A DNA stretch of 64,000 nucleotides, taken from assembly GCA_965224215.1 (NCBI GenBank), contig CBDCYS010000068.1, forward strand, positions 186,001 to 250,000. The letters are read 5' to 3'. Every line of letters starts with the position of its first letter. Within the stretch, counting starts at the first letter, position 1. Source of the stretch: CBDCYS01 sp965224215 (GTDB lineage Bacteria; Acidobacteriota; Terriglobia; Bryobacterales; UBA6623). The position numbers were made by a program, and so were the translations under genes. This document shows positions 28,034 through 36,517 of the stretch, piece after piece. The notes beneath the pieces were generated by a model, which was not told the origin of the DNA, did no database searches, and saw only the letters and a program-made list of their open reading frames with translations.

Positions 28034-28086
28034 GCGCGTCACTACTTCGTTGCGCTTGCTCGCCGTGCGGTGAGAAAAGCGGGTTA
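27991..28086 (+). repeat. Dispersed repeat D, short copy with perfect ends
   Basis: The element begins TAACCCGCTTTTCTCACCGC and ends with the exact inverse at 28086. Its interior (CACTACTTCGTTGC, CTTGCTCGCCGTGC) matches that of the long copies at 9878 and 16225, minus about 85 bp. It overlaps and encodes the final residues (NPLFSPHDDRSTR) of the preceding gene and could terminate transcription from both sides. Confidence 0.85.
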
Positions 28087-28177
28087 ATGCTGTGGATCCA
28101 AATGCAGCTGCAAGCGTGAAAGCGCTGTTGGGCGGCGAGTAGGAAACGCGGCGGATCCAGCGCGGCTTTCTGGCGTC

Positions 28178-29158
28178 TTAAGGATCCGATTCCAACTCTC
28201 GCAGCATTTCGGTGACGAGATGCAACATTGTTCCCAAGCTCTCGGCGCTGAGCTTGTCGACCGTGTCCTCATCCGTATGCCAATATCCGTTCGATGGGCC
28301 GTAGTCGAAATCAATCAAATCGACTGCGTCAATCCCTACGTTTAGAAACGGAATATGATCGTCCTCTATGTAGGTTGATCTTTGCAGCGCGAAAATTGAG
28401 CTGTAGCCGAGCTCTCCTGCCGTCTTCGCCACCAGCTCCCTCAGCCACGCGGTTGAATTCTGTTCCGGGGTAAGCCGCAGATCGCTGTCCCCGATCATGT
28501 CAACGTTTATCAGAGCTTTGATGCGGCCGGCCGTTCCATCAGCGCTCCAGTGCGATGCAAGCCGGCGGCTGCCGTAAGTGTGGTCATTGTTTCTCCAGCT
28601 TACGAACGATTCTTCACCGTCGAAGAATACCAGCCACACGCTGCCTTTGAGAGGACGGCCGGCCAGCAAGCGAGCTAACGCCAGCAGAAAGCCAGTGGAA
28701 GAGCCGCCATCATTGGCGCCAACGAAATGCAGCCCGGGCCTTTGAAGAGTGTCGCAATGCCCCGAGACAACGACGATCCGCTTCCCTGCCCCCGGCAGCT
28801 TGACAATGATGTTTTTCATGGGGACATTGCCCTTGGGAGTCTGGGCGATAAAGTCGTCCTCCACCACCTCCAGGTCCAGGGACCGCAACTCAGCAGTGAT
28901 CATTTCCTGCTGCTTTGTCTGCGCAGGGCTTCCAGCGGGCCTCGAACCCAGCGCCACCAATTGTTCGACCCACTCCAAAGCGTTCTTGCCGGCTTCCTGG
29001 ATATCTGGTGGTGGCAGTGGCGGCGCGGCGCAACTCGTACCGGTCAGCAATAGCACAAGGAACATACGGGCCAGACTTTCGCTCGCAGCCAAGCGAGGTG
29101 GTTTTCGAAACGCACGCGCGCAGCCCCGCATTCGCCCCTCGATCAGAAAGGCACCCAC
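28178..29158 (-). CDS. M28-family zinc peptidase, glutaminyl-cyclase-like
   Basis: The 326-residue protein has a hydrophobic N-terminal anchor or signal (MFLVLLLTGTSCAAPP, with a cysteine that may be lipidated) and an M28 domain with zinc ligands in VVSGHCDT, GANDGGSSTG, FFDGEES, NVDMIGDSD and the late WHTDEDT. The layout matches glutaminyl-peptide cyclotransferases, which form pyroglutamate on exported peptides; an aminopeptidase is the alternative. GTG 29158 immediately follows the TAG of the methyltransferase gene and has GGAGG at the right distance, so it is translationally coupled as third gene of a minus-strand operon. Confidence 0.85.
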   Translation of the reverse strand: MGAFLIEGRMRGCARAFRKPPRLAASESLARMFLVLLLTGTSCAAPPLPPPDIQEAGKNALEWVEQLVALGSRPAGSPAQTKQQEMITAELRSLDLEVVEDDFIAQTPKGNVPMKNIIVKLPGAGKRIVVVSGHCDTLQRPGLHFVGANDGGSSTGFLLALARLLAGRPLKGSVWLVFFDGEESFVSWRNNDHTYGSRRLASHWSADGTAGRIKALINVDMIGDSDLRLTPEQNSTAWLRELVAKTAGELGYSSIFALQRSTYIEDDHIPFLNVGIDAVDLIDFDYGPSNGYWHTDEDTVDKLSAESLGTMLHLVTEMLRELESDP

Positions 29159-30142
29159 CTACGCCTCCCCCGTGCGTATGGCTTCGAACATGACAGTCGC
29201 CCCGGCCCCGCTGGCGGCCTCGACCAATGTCAGCGGAAGAGCGGCAGCCACCAGTGACGCGTAGAGAGCGTCCTTGAGCAAACGGACTGGGCTGGATTCC
29301 TTGATGCCCCGAACGCGCCGAACGACCGGCTCCAAGCTGGGACACAGACTCGTCGCCAGACTCGCAGGGTTGTCTCGCAGTGAAAAGAACTTTCGCCGAA
29401 GAACCGTGAATCCGCACGCTTCGAGCAGGGATTCTAGATCCGCCGCACGGAAATGCGTCAGATGCCTCGGCATGTCAAGCCCGCTCCAGCGCTCTCCCAG
29501 CAGCAGGAACTGCCAGGAGGCCGCGTTGGGTACTTGGACAATCAATTTTCCGCCGGGGACAAGCAGGTCATCAATCGCGAGCAAGAGTGCGGCCGGGTCG
29601 AGCACATGTTCGAGGACGTGGAGCAAAGTAACCGCGCTAAAGCTCCGCGCGGCAAATGGCGAGAGCGGCAAGGCTCCGCAGACCGCTGTGGAATATCCTT
29701 CGACCCGTGCCATACCGGCTGCGATGGGTGAAACATCGAGACCCACCGCCGGGATGCCGCGATCGATCAGCGCCCGCACGAAAGCGCCTCCACCACATCC
29801 GACATCCAGCACGGGTGCAGAGTGTTTGCCATGGCCGGTGACAAACCGAACGTGGTCGCCAAGAACGAACTGCCTGTAGCGTTCCGCGAGTCGTCCCGAC
29901 GTCGAGGAGTCAGTTTCCCACCAGTAACTATCCGGGTAGAAACTCCTCACCTCATGCGCTGTAGGAGTGGGGCGCAGGCGGATCAATCGGCACGCACTAC
30001 ACTCGACAACATGGAAAGTTCGCGCCTTGGTTTCATACAGCCGATCGGAAGCACGAAACAGGATCAGATAGGATGGGCCGCCGCACCGTGGGCACTGATT
30101 GGCGTCGCCGTCCGATTCAGCAGTGTAACGGGAGTCCGCCAC
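29159..30142 (-). CDS. SAM-dependent methyltransferase with N-terminal zinc ribbon
   Basis: The 327-residue protein starts with a zinc ribbon (C17-x2-C20 and C48-x2-C51), then a class I methyltransferase domain with motif I VLDVGCGGGAF, GLDVSPIA and LLHVLEHVLDP. The C-terminal 60 residues include a hydrophobic stretch (LVAAALPLTLVEAASGAG). This architecture is common in surface-polysaccharide clusters, where the sugar or lipid-linked intermediate is methylated. Its GTG start overlaps the stop of the upstream glycosyltransferase (TAAGTG), so the two are coupled. Intact. Confidence 0.86.
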   Translation of the reverse strand: MADSRYTAESDGDANQCPRCGGPSYLILFRASDRLYETKARTFHVVECSACRLIRLRPTPTAHEVRSFYPDSYWWETDSSTSGRLAERYRQFVLGDHVRFVTGHGKHSAPVLDVGCGGGAFVRALIDRGIPAVGLDVSPIAAGMARVEGYSTAVCGALPLSPFAARSFSAVTLLHVLEHVLDPAALLLAIDDLLVPGGKLIVQVPNAASWQFLLLGERWSGLDMPRHLTHFRAADLESLLEACGFTVLRRKFFSLRDNPASLATSLCPSLEPVVRRVRGIKESSPVRLLKDALYASLVAAALPLTLVEAASGAGATVMFEAIRTGEA

Positions 30143-31216
30143 TTATCGCGCCTTCAGGACCAAGTCGGCCAGGGGAATTTGGAATCTGCGGATAGTTTTC
30201 CCGACTTCGGCGGGAGAGAGCTTTCGTAGCGGTTCGAGCGTGCGCCTCTTTCTGAGCATCGCGGGCAGTCCGGCAATCGCCGCCAGGTTCGCAGCGAGAA
30301 CGCATTTTAGCAGTCCCCAAAAAGAATTCGACGAGACAGCCCTGCTCGCCTCGCCCCGGCCCATTCCCACCGCGAGGCCGGTCGCCAGCACGCGGAACAA
30401 GAAATAGAACGGGCTGAGCAATAGAAGTCTCCACGGAAAAAGCTTGGCAGCCAGCCAGGAACGGTTCCTTTCAATCAGAAACAAGCGCCGCGTTGAATCG
30501 GCTCCGAGAGTGGAAGCACCGTGATGATAGACCAGAGCCGAGGGGATATAAAGACATCGCCAACCAGCGATGCGGGCCCGGAGCCCCAGCTCAGCATCAT
30601 CCGCGTAGGCGAAGAAGTCCTCATCGAAACCGCCGACATGCTCGAACAGCGCGCGCCGGTAAAAGGCCGCGCAACCGTCGGGCCAAGCAGCCTCCTCCAC
30701 GGCGTCGTATTGCCCAACGTCTCGCTCGCCGGTTCCGCGCCCGCGGTTCTGTCCGTCCGGATAGATCAAGTGCGCCGCTTTGTCGATGACGCTCCGATCA
30801 CTGTATCGCAGGATTTTCGAAGCAGCCATCCCAAATTCAGAGTTCGCCTCCAGAGCCCGGACGAGCTCTTACAACCAAGGCTTGTCGGCCGCAGCATCGT
30901 TGTTCAACAAAGCGACATACTTACCGTTGGCAAATCGCAAAGCCTGATTGTTTGCAGCGCAAAAGCCGCGATTCATGAAGTTCTTGATCAGGCGAACCTG
31001 AAGCTGTGCGAACTCCCCCCCAAGGGCTACTGTTTCGGAATCGTCGGTTGATCCGTTATCCACGACAATAACCTCTATGTTTTGGTAAACTTGCTTGACT
31101 ATGGATCGCAAGCAGTCCCGCAGCAATCTGCATCGATCCCGATTGACTACTACCACGGTGACCAATGGATCAAGCCCACCTGGATCAGTAGGGGAGCAAA
31201 CCTTCTCATCAACCAT
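30143..31216 (-). pseudogene. GT2-family glycosyltransferase with an in-frame TAA
   Basis: The GT-A fold signature is clear: VTVVVVNRDRCRLLRDCL, IEVIVVDNGSTDDS, and the metal-binding-loop NNDAAADKPWL, resembling rhamnosyltransferase-type GT2 enzymes. Codon 116 or so is TAA (30869-30871), directly after KPWL; the same frame then continues cleanly with ELVRALEANSEFGMAASK to the end, including a membrane-associated segment near FYFLFRVLATGLAVG. A single C-to-T change of CAA would explain it. The start ATG (31216) lies 9 bp from an inserted 530-bp element that separates it from its native upstream region. First gene of the GT2-methyltransferase-M28 operon. Confidence 0.88.
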
Positions 31217-31224
31217 TGTTATCT

Positions 31225-31754
31225 CCTGAATTATGCACAGATTCACTTTGCGAGTGTGGCTGCGTTCGTAGCGGGTTGGCGGTCGTCGTGAGGTGGTAGC
31301 TCGGCAACTGGTCTTTTGGCTTCTCCGTGTCCGGTTTCCCTTCCCGCCCAGAATCCGCGTCGTCAAAACCTCGCTCGGAAGTGACGTGTTTCCAGTGCGT
31401 TACGGCTAGTGCATAAAATTTTATGCATAGCGCATAGCCAGGCTCTCAGATCAGCGCCCTCCCGCCCACCGGCAGCAAGCCGCCGTAGGGAGTCGGCTTC
31501 CTGCCGCGGAAGTGGTAAGGCGTCGAAGCCCCGATTTTATTGGGCCGCGAGGCCGTCACGGCTGGGCCTTGTTGGACGGGCCTTTGGGAGCTATGCTGTT
31601 TTCGTCTGGTAACCATGTGGGTGACTTCCTTGGGGTTGGCTGGCGAAGCTGGAATCTTTGCCAGCCGACCTTTTTACCCCATGTTTTCGGGGGTCCCAAA
31701 TGGTCCCTTGCGGTTCAGCCCTCCTCAGGTCCACGCCGCAGTGCATAATTCAGG
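31225..31754 (+). mobile_element. 530-bp element B, copy 3 (reference copy)
   Basis: Terminal repeats CCTGAATTATGCAC and GTGCATAATTCAGG are perfect, with TATCT duplicated at 31220-31224 and 31755-31759. A perfect 18-bp palindrome TGCATAAAATTTTATGCA lies at 31410-31427. Near the right end GGCTGGC and GCCAGCC can form a hairpin. No domain is visible in any frame. It sits between the divergent GT2 operon and rodZ, within the untranslated leader of GT2, and so displaces one or both promoters. Confidence 0.93.
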
Positions 31755-31795
31755 TATCTAAGTCGTTGGTGCTTTGATTTTTGTACGACATGGGC

Positions 31796-31823
31796 TTGCC
31801 TAGCGCGACCAAAATAGTATAAG
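31796..31823 (+). promoter_or_regulatory. Probable sigma-70 promoter of rodZ
   Basis: TTGCCT (31796-31801) and TATAAG (31818-31823) are 16 bp apart and precede the rodZ ATG by 29 bp. It lies between the 530-bp element and the gene, so rodZ keeps its own promoter. Confidence 0.55.
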
Positions 31824-31852
31824 CTTGGTGGAACAACAGTACTAGCACTCCT

Positions 31853-32731
31853 ATGCAAAATTTCGGTGAAGACCTTAGGCGTGCACGGGAGTCGCGTGGA
31901 ACCTCTCTGGAAGAGGTGTCCAAGGCGACTCGCATCAGCGTGCGACTTCTGGAGGCGATCGAGCAAGAACGCTTCGATCAGCTACCAGGAGGAGTTTTCA
32001 GAACTAGCTTTGTCCGCCAATACGCCCATGCCGCTGGGCTGGACGAAGAGCAGACTGTCGCCGCGTTTCAACGTTTATCGCCTCCGCAAGAAGTCAACTT
32101 GGAAAAGCACTTCGGGGTCGAGCCAGCCAAAAGCAGGATTAAGATTCCGGTCGACCCAGCTAGTTTCGCTGAAGAAGTTACGGAACTCTATCGCCGCAAC
32201 CGCCCCCTGGTGACAAGTGTACTCTCCGCGTGCCTCGCGTTGCTTTTGAGCACAACAGTTTATTGGGCCTGGCCGACTGACGCCGATGGTGACGGCGGCT
32301 CCGTTGCAGCCCGACAAAGCATCGGTGAAATAGCTGCGTCGACAGCCCCCACCGATAGTGAGGCCACACGCGACGAAGGTCTTCAAGTTCACCTGGAGGC
32401 GATCGAGAAGGTCTGGATCCGTGCCACCGCCGATGGCAAACGAGTTAGGGAGAAAACCTTCCGGAGCGGCGAGCGAAAGTCGATTGAGGCCGATCAGTCG
32501 ATCCTGTTGCTGGTCGGAAACGCGGGTGGATTGAAACTCGAATTAAATGGCAGGCCCATGGCCGACATCGGGCCACGCGGGCAGGTGCGCCGAGTGAAGT
32601 TCACTCCGTCGGGCATGCAGGTGGTTGAACCCACGCGCACGGTGCCAGGCGACAGAACGACGACAGCTTCGGTCGCGTCCTCGATCTTGCAGGGGTCCCC
32701 GACAGCGATCTTGGCGCGAAACGAGCGCTAA
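31853..32731 (+). CDS. rodZ: RodZ-like cytoskeletal membrane protein
   Basis: The 292-residue protein has an N-terminal Cro/C1-type helix-turn-helix (residues 1-70; GEDLRRARESRGTSLEEVSKAT), one membrane helix (about 120-142), an acidic/Ser-Ala linker, and a C-terminal DUF4115 beta domain (about 175-262; LEAIEKVWIRATADGK, LVGNAGGLKLELNGR). RodZ links MreB filaments to the inner membrane to keep rod shape. Length and order match the family. Intact. Its upstream neighbour is the inserted 530-bp element. Confidence 0.9.
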   Translation: MQNFGEDLRRARESRGTSLEEVSKATRISVRLLEAIEQERFDQLPGGVFRTSFVRQYAHAAGLDEEQTVAAFQRLSPPQEVNLEKHFGVEPAKSRIKIPVDPASFAEEVTELYRRNRPLVTSVLSACLALLLSTTVYWAWPTDADGDGGSVAARQSIGEIAASTAPTDSEATRDEGLQVHLEAIEKVWIRATADGKRVREKTFRSGERKSIEADQSILLLVGNAGGLKLELNGRPMADIGPRGQVRRVKFTPSGMQVVEPTRTVPGDRTTTASVASSILQGSPTAILARNER

Positions 32732-33048
32732 CGCGACTCGTACGAACCCATCCCCACGCTGAACCAACGCGGTCTTGGAACAGTTTCATCCAAGGGGCAA
32801 AACTCCCCAGAGATTGGGCGCGCCGAGTAATATGGCGTGTTGGCATTTGGCGGCTACGCTCAACCGCCAGCGTCTCCCGCTCAACCTTGCAGCGCAGATC
32901 AGCAGCGCAGATCAGATAAGGTAGTGTCAGAATTGGTGTCTCGGTCGTTGAGTGTGATCGAGGAGCGTTTTTCCTGGCGAGCTAGTCGTTTCCGCTTCGC
33001 GGAAAAAAGCTACGCCGATTTCAGCCCTCCTCAAACAGGATATCCATC
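32732..33048. other. Gene-free spacer between rodZ and the enolase-superfamily gene
   Basis: A 13-bp tandem duplication (AGCGCAGATCAGC type) lies at 32891-32916. Otherwise no gene or clear regulatory site is seen; a TCCTC-rich stretch precedes the next start. Confidence 0.6.
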
Positions 33049-34272
33049 ATGAAAACCAATCGAAGGGGCTTCACCCAAGCATTCGCCGGCGGCGGCTTGG
33101 CTCTCGCGGCCGGACTGTCGCAGGGCACGGCCGCCAGCACTGCGCAAGGGAATCGCATCAAGAAGATCGAAGTCTTGCCGACAGCAGTGGAGTTTAGGTC
33201 GGCTTTCAATATCGGAGTTGGGAAGGTTGGCGGCAAAGGGCTCCCCGGCAAGCACGTTTTTGTACGAGCCGAAACCGCCGACGGCTTGGTCGGCTGGGGT
33301 GCAACAAACACCGTGCCGAACTGGAGTTACGAGACCGTCGAGGCGGTGACTGGGACGTTGCGGCATCACCTGGCTCCGCTGGCGATTGACAAGACGCCTT
33401 TCGAGCTCAACGCGCTCAAGAAGCAAATGGATATCAGCATCCGGCCGGCGGTGAGCAACGGGGCGCCCTTTGCGAAGAGCGCGCTGGAAATCGCTTTCCT
33501 GGATTTAGCGGGTAAGATCACCGGCCAGCCTCTTCACGCTTTGCTCGGCGGCAAGATTCACGACACAATCGACCTCTGCTACGCGGTGAGCATCGACGAA
33601 CCCGAGGCGATGGCGGATGAGGTGAAGCGCTGGCCCGCTTGTTGGTGCTTTAAGGTCAAGGTCTCCGGCGATACCGACAAAGACATCGCGCGGCTTAAGG
33701 CGATTACAGAAGCGCGGCCCGACGTTGTGATTTGGCTCGATGCTAACCAGTCTTACCAACCGATTGCGCTGGAGCGCTTCTTTCGAGAAATAACTCAGTT
33801 CGAAAAAATTCGCTGTTTCGAACAGCCGGTGCGAAGCGAGGATTGGCTCGGGTTGCGGCGCGCCCGTGAAAAGAGCCCCTACCCGCTGGCAATCGACGAG
33901 GGCTGTTTCTCCTCGTTTGATGTCGCCCGCATGGCCCGCCTCGACGCCGCTGACCTGGTCGTGCTGAAGGTACCTAAGAGCGCGGGGGTAACGAACTGCT
34001 ACAAGAGCGCCGTCGTGGCCGAGGCAAACGGGATCGGATTGCTGGGCAGCGGCTTGACCGACGCCGGAGTGAGTTTCATGGCGGCCATTCATCTTTACTC
34101 CACGCTCGATCTTCTCCTGCCTCCAGAGTTGAACGGCCCGCAATTCCTCACCGACATGATGGTCGATGGCATCGACATGAAGGGAGTGACCGTCACCGTC
34201 CCTGACACGCCGGGACTCGGCATCACGGTGCCAGAGGACAAGATTCGCGCCAATCAGCTTCGGCTCGGATAA
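33049..34272 (+). CDS. Enolase-superfamily (mandelate racemase/muconate cycloisomerase-like) protein, exported
   Basis: The 407-residue protein starts with a Tat-type signal (TNRRGFTQAF, then an alanine-rich hydrophobic core). The barrel domain shows the KxK acid-base motif (WCFKVKV), three metal ligands in IWLDANQSY, CFEQPV and AIDEG, and a late lysine in LKVPKSAG. Members abstract a proton next to a carboxylate for racemisation, dehydration or cycloisomerisation; the substrate is unknown. A Tat-exported form is seen in Planctomycetes and Acidobacteriota. It is monocistronic and intact. Confidence 0.86.
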   Translation: MKTNRRGFTQAFAGGGLALAAGLSQGTAASTAQGNRIKKIEVLPTAVEFRSAFNIGVGKVGGKGLPGKHVFVRAETADGLVGWGATNTVPNWSYETVEAVTGTLRHHLAPLAIDKTPFELNALKKQMDISIRPAVSNGAPFAKSALEIAFLDLAGKITGQPLHALLGGKIHDTIDLCYAVSIDEPEAMADEVKRWPACWCFKVKVSGDTDKDIARLKAITEARPDVVIWLDANQSYQPIALERFFREITQFEKIRCFEQPVRSEDWLGLRRAREKSPYPLAIDEGCFSSFDVARMARLDAADLVVLKVPKSAGVTNCYKSAVVAEANGIGLLGSGLTDAGVSFMAAIHLYSTLDLLLPPELNGPQFLTDMMVDGIDMKGVTVTVPDTPGLGITVPEDKIRANQLRLG

Positions 34273-34447
34273 TCGAGTCGCTGCGAGGTGGTCACGCGAG
34301 AAAAATGCCGACGGTGTGTAAATTTTTAACACAACGTGCCCAGCGCTAGTGCAAGTTGCTTAACCATTGGGTTAAGATAGCCTTCTGACGACATCGTCAC
34401 TGCTGAGCCATTCCAGGCAGGTCAGTCCAGAAAGGGGAAAACAAACC

Positions 34448-34948
34448 ATGCCCATTGCAGAATCTTTCTTAGGGGAGATCGATCAGGAAGCCGCCACAAC
34501 TAGACGAGTGCTCGAGAGAGTGCCGGGCGACAAGCTCAGCTGGAAGCCGCACGAAAAGTCCATGTCGTTGGGTCAGCTGGCCCTTCACGTGGCCACAGTT
34601 CCTGGGACGGTAGCGGGAATTCTCACGCCGGATGAAATCGAACTTCCACCGTCCTTCGAGCAAGCCCCAGCCGAGTCAGTCGACGAGTTGCTGCCGGCGC
34701 TCGAAAACGCTGTCGCCACCGCGAAGGAATTCCTGGGCGGTCTAGACGACGGAGCGGCAATGGCAACTTGGTCGGTTAAGAGGGACGGCCAGGATGTGAT
34801 GGCCCTGCCTCGCGTCGCCGCCATCCGTTCGATTATGTTGAACCACTGGTATCATCACCGCGGGCAACTGTCGGTTTACCTCAGGCTGCTGGAAGTTCCG
34901 GTGCCATCGATTTACGGCCCCAGCGCCGACGAAAATCCTTTCGCATAG
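34448..34948 (+). CDS. DinB-family metal-binding protein
   Basis: The 166-residue four-helix protein has the histidine triad of the DinB/YfiT fold: H47 (LGQLALHVA) and the pair in LNHWYHHRGQL near residues 132-136. DinB-like proteins are thiol transferases or stress-induced hydrolases; most are uncharacterised. Purine-rich GGGGAAAA precedes the ATG. Acidobacteriota usually carry many paralogues. The following spacer, 34949-35235, shows no recognisable gene before the tRNA. Intact. Confidence 0.88.
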   Translation: MPIAESFLGEIDQEAATTRRVLERVPGDKLSWKPHEKSMSLGQLALHVATVPGTVAGILTPDEIELPPSFEQAPAESVDELLPALENAVATAKEFLGGLDDGAAMATWSVKRDGQDVMALPRVAAIRSIMLNHWYHHRGQLSVYLRLLEVPVPSIYGPSADENPFA

Positions 34949-35235
34949 GCTCGCGGTAACCGTCTCTAGCGCTGGCGAGGCACCCTTGTGAGCGGCATCA
35001 GTGGGGACCGGCATCTTGCGGGTCCCTCGCCGCAAAACGGCGGCCAGCAGCTTATCGAGGGCCTGCGGATAGATGTAGGTGCCGGCAAGGATTACTTGTC
35101 CCTGCAGCCCGTCACGCCCCACAGGCGCGCCATCCGCTCCTCACCGATCCGCAAGTTCACGTTTGCCAATTAGATAGAATGAGGTGCAGGCCGAACCGGG
35201 ACCAATCCGGCTCCCGAGTTCGCCTCCCATTCAAA

Positions 35236-35312
35236 GGGCTCGTAGCTCAGATGGATAGAGCGGCCGCCTCCTAAGCGGCAGGTCGCCGGTTCGAATCCGG
35301 CCGAGCCTACCA
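35236..35312 (+). tRNA. tRNA-Arg (anticodon CCT), with encoded CCA
   Basis: The 77-nt cloverleaf has acceptor arms GGGCTCG and CGAGCCT (one G-T pair), discriminator A and CCA, the T-loop GGTTCGAATCC, and the anticodon loop CTCCTAAGC. An integrase remnant begins 94 bp downstream on the opposite strand, so this gene may have served as an attachment site. Confidence 0.95.
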
Positions 35313-35405
35313 TTTTCTCCCTTGTTTTCAATGTTTCTTGTCTTTCCATGACTGGTCAAAGTGTAGTTTGACTCACGCAAACTTGCCAAGCTGTTCCAAA
35401 ACTGG

Positions 35406-36173
35406 TCAGTTCGGCATCGCTGGTCCAAAAGTCTTCGCATGTTCATTCGCTTGACGATCGAGCTTCCCTAAGGCTTCCCGCATCATGTTGAGCTTGGCTT
35501 GGTTATACCGTTTGAATACCTGAGAGTCACCTTGTCGTAGCATCTGGGTTACAAAGTGGTCTGCCACTCCGCCTGCGCTTAGCCGTGTGGCGAATGTGTG
35601 CCTCAGGTGATAAATGGGAAAATGCGTTACGCCAGCTCGCTCCAGGGTAGAAGTCCACACCTTCTTCAAGGCCGTGATGTACGGCTTCGTCGCCCTCTTG
35701 CTGGAAGTCGGAAACAAGTAATCCGATCCGAGGGTCTCTTCGATTCGAGCCTTGAAAGCCTCGTAAGCCAAATCGGTCATCGGCATGTCCGCCACGCCGT
35801 TTGGAGTTTTGGAGTCGGAGATGTGAACAACCCGGTTCTCTAGATCCACTTGCTGTTTCTCTATTGGCGTCATCTCCCGGTACGGTCGCAAGCCCATCTC
35901 CACCAAAATCACGACCGCGTGCCTCAGGTAACTGGGGGCGAAGAACTCAATCCGCGCTTGCTCACTCGCTGTCATGTAGTGCGGCTTGCGCGTAGTATTA
36001 CTCACCCGAACTGGGAACTCAACGGTTTGACAAGGGTTGACTGTGAGGCGCTTGTACTTAACCGCCAGATTAAGGATGCGCCGCAAGACCCGAAACTCCT
36101 GATGGACGGTCGCGGGTTTCAACCTCGTAGTGTCCATAAACTGGAACGAACCCAATAACCCGGTTTGAGTCAC
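35406..36173 (-). pseudogene. Tyrosine recombinase (phage-type integrase), N-terminally truncated
   Basis: The 255-residue remnant keeps part of the core-binding domain (VHQEFRVLRRILNLAVKYKRL) and the catalytic domain: MGLRPYREM where the first Arg lies, LRHTFATRLSAGG with the HxxR-type box, and a C-terminal VFKRYNQAK with the nucleophilic tyrosine. Full-length enzymes have about 350-400 residues and begin with an arm-binding domain, absent here: the frame opens only at GTG 36173. A mosaic junction with an unrelated gene lies at 36174-36178. Next to tRNA-Arg, so likely the last trace of an integrated element. Confidence 0.8.
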
Positions 36174-36178
36174 ACCGT

Positions 36179-36495
36179 TCAGCCCAAATCCAGCAGTACC
36201 GAGGGGAAGCTGTAGTCAAACCAGCGACAGAACATTTCATAGCTTCGATTCGTTGGCCACGTTTCGCGTACTCGATACCAGCCGTCCAACTGGTTCTGAA
36301 AGATCTCGTCGAATACATCCCGCAAGCAATCGGTCACATCCTCCGGCGTCTCACATTCGGGAATCAGGTAGATCGTGGCTCGATACCGAGATCGGCCAGG
36401 GTTAACTCCATACTGGTCGGGTCTACCGACTGCAGCCAATCCAAAAACGGCTGAGCCGGAGTCACGACAATCGCCGAGCGGCCTACCTCGGTCAT
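36179..36495 (-). pseudogene. Small conserved protein of unknown function, frameshifted
   Basis: From ATG 36495 the reading MTEVGRSAIVVTPAQPFLDW, then VDPTSMELTLADLG, runs to a shift near 36380; the other frame continues TIYLIPECETPEDV, FQNQLDGWYRVRETWP and FCRWFDYSFPSVLLDLG to 36179. The combined product of about 105 residues looks like a conserved bacterial family I recall only as hypothetical, acidic and rich in tryptophan. It stands between the integrase remnant and the rve transposase. No function is claimed. Confidence 0.6.
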
Positions 36496-36517
36496 CCTCT
36501 TCCGGCGCCAGAACATC

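Noticed and set aside
34949..35235. A gene between the DinB gene and tRNA-Arg
   Set aside because: Short frames on both strands lack recognisable motifs.
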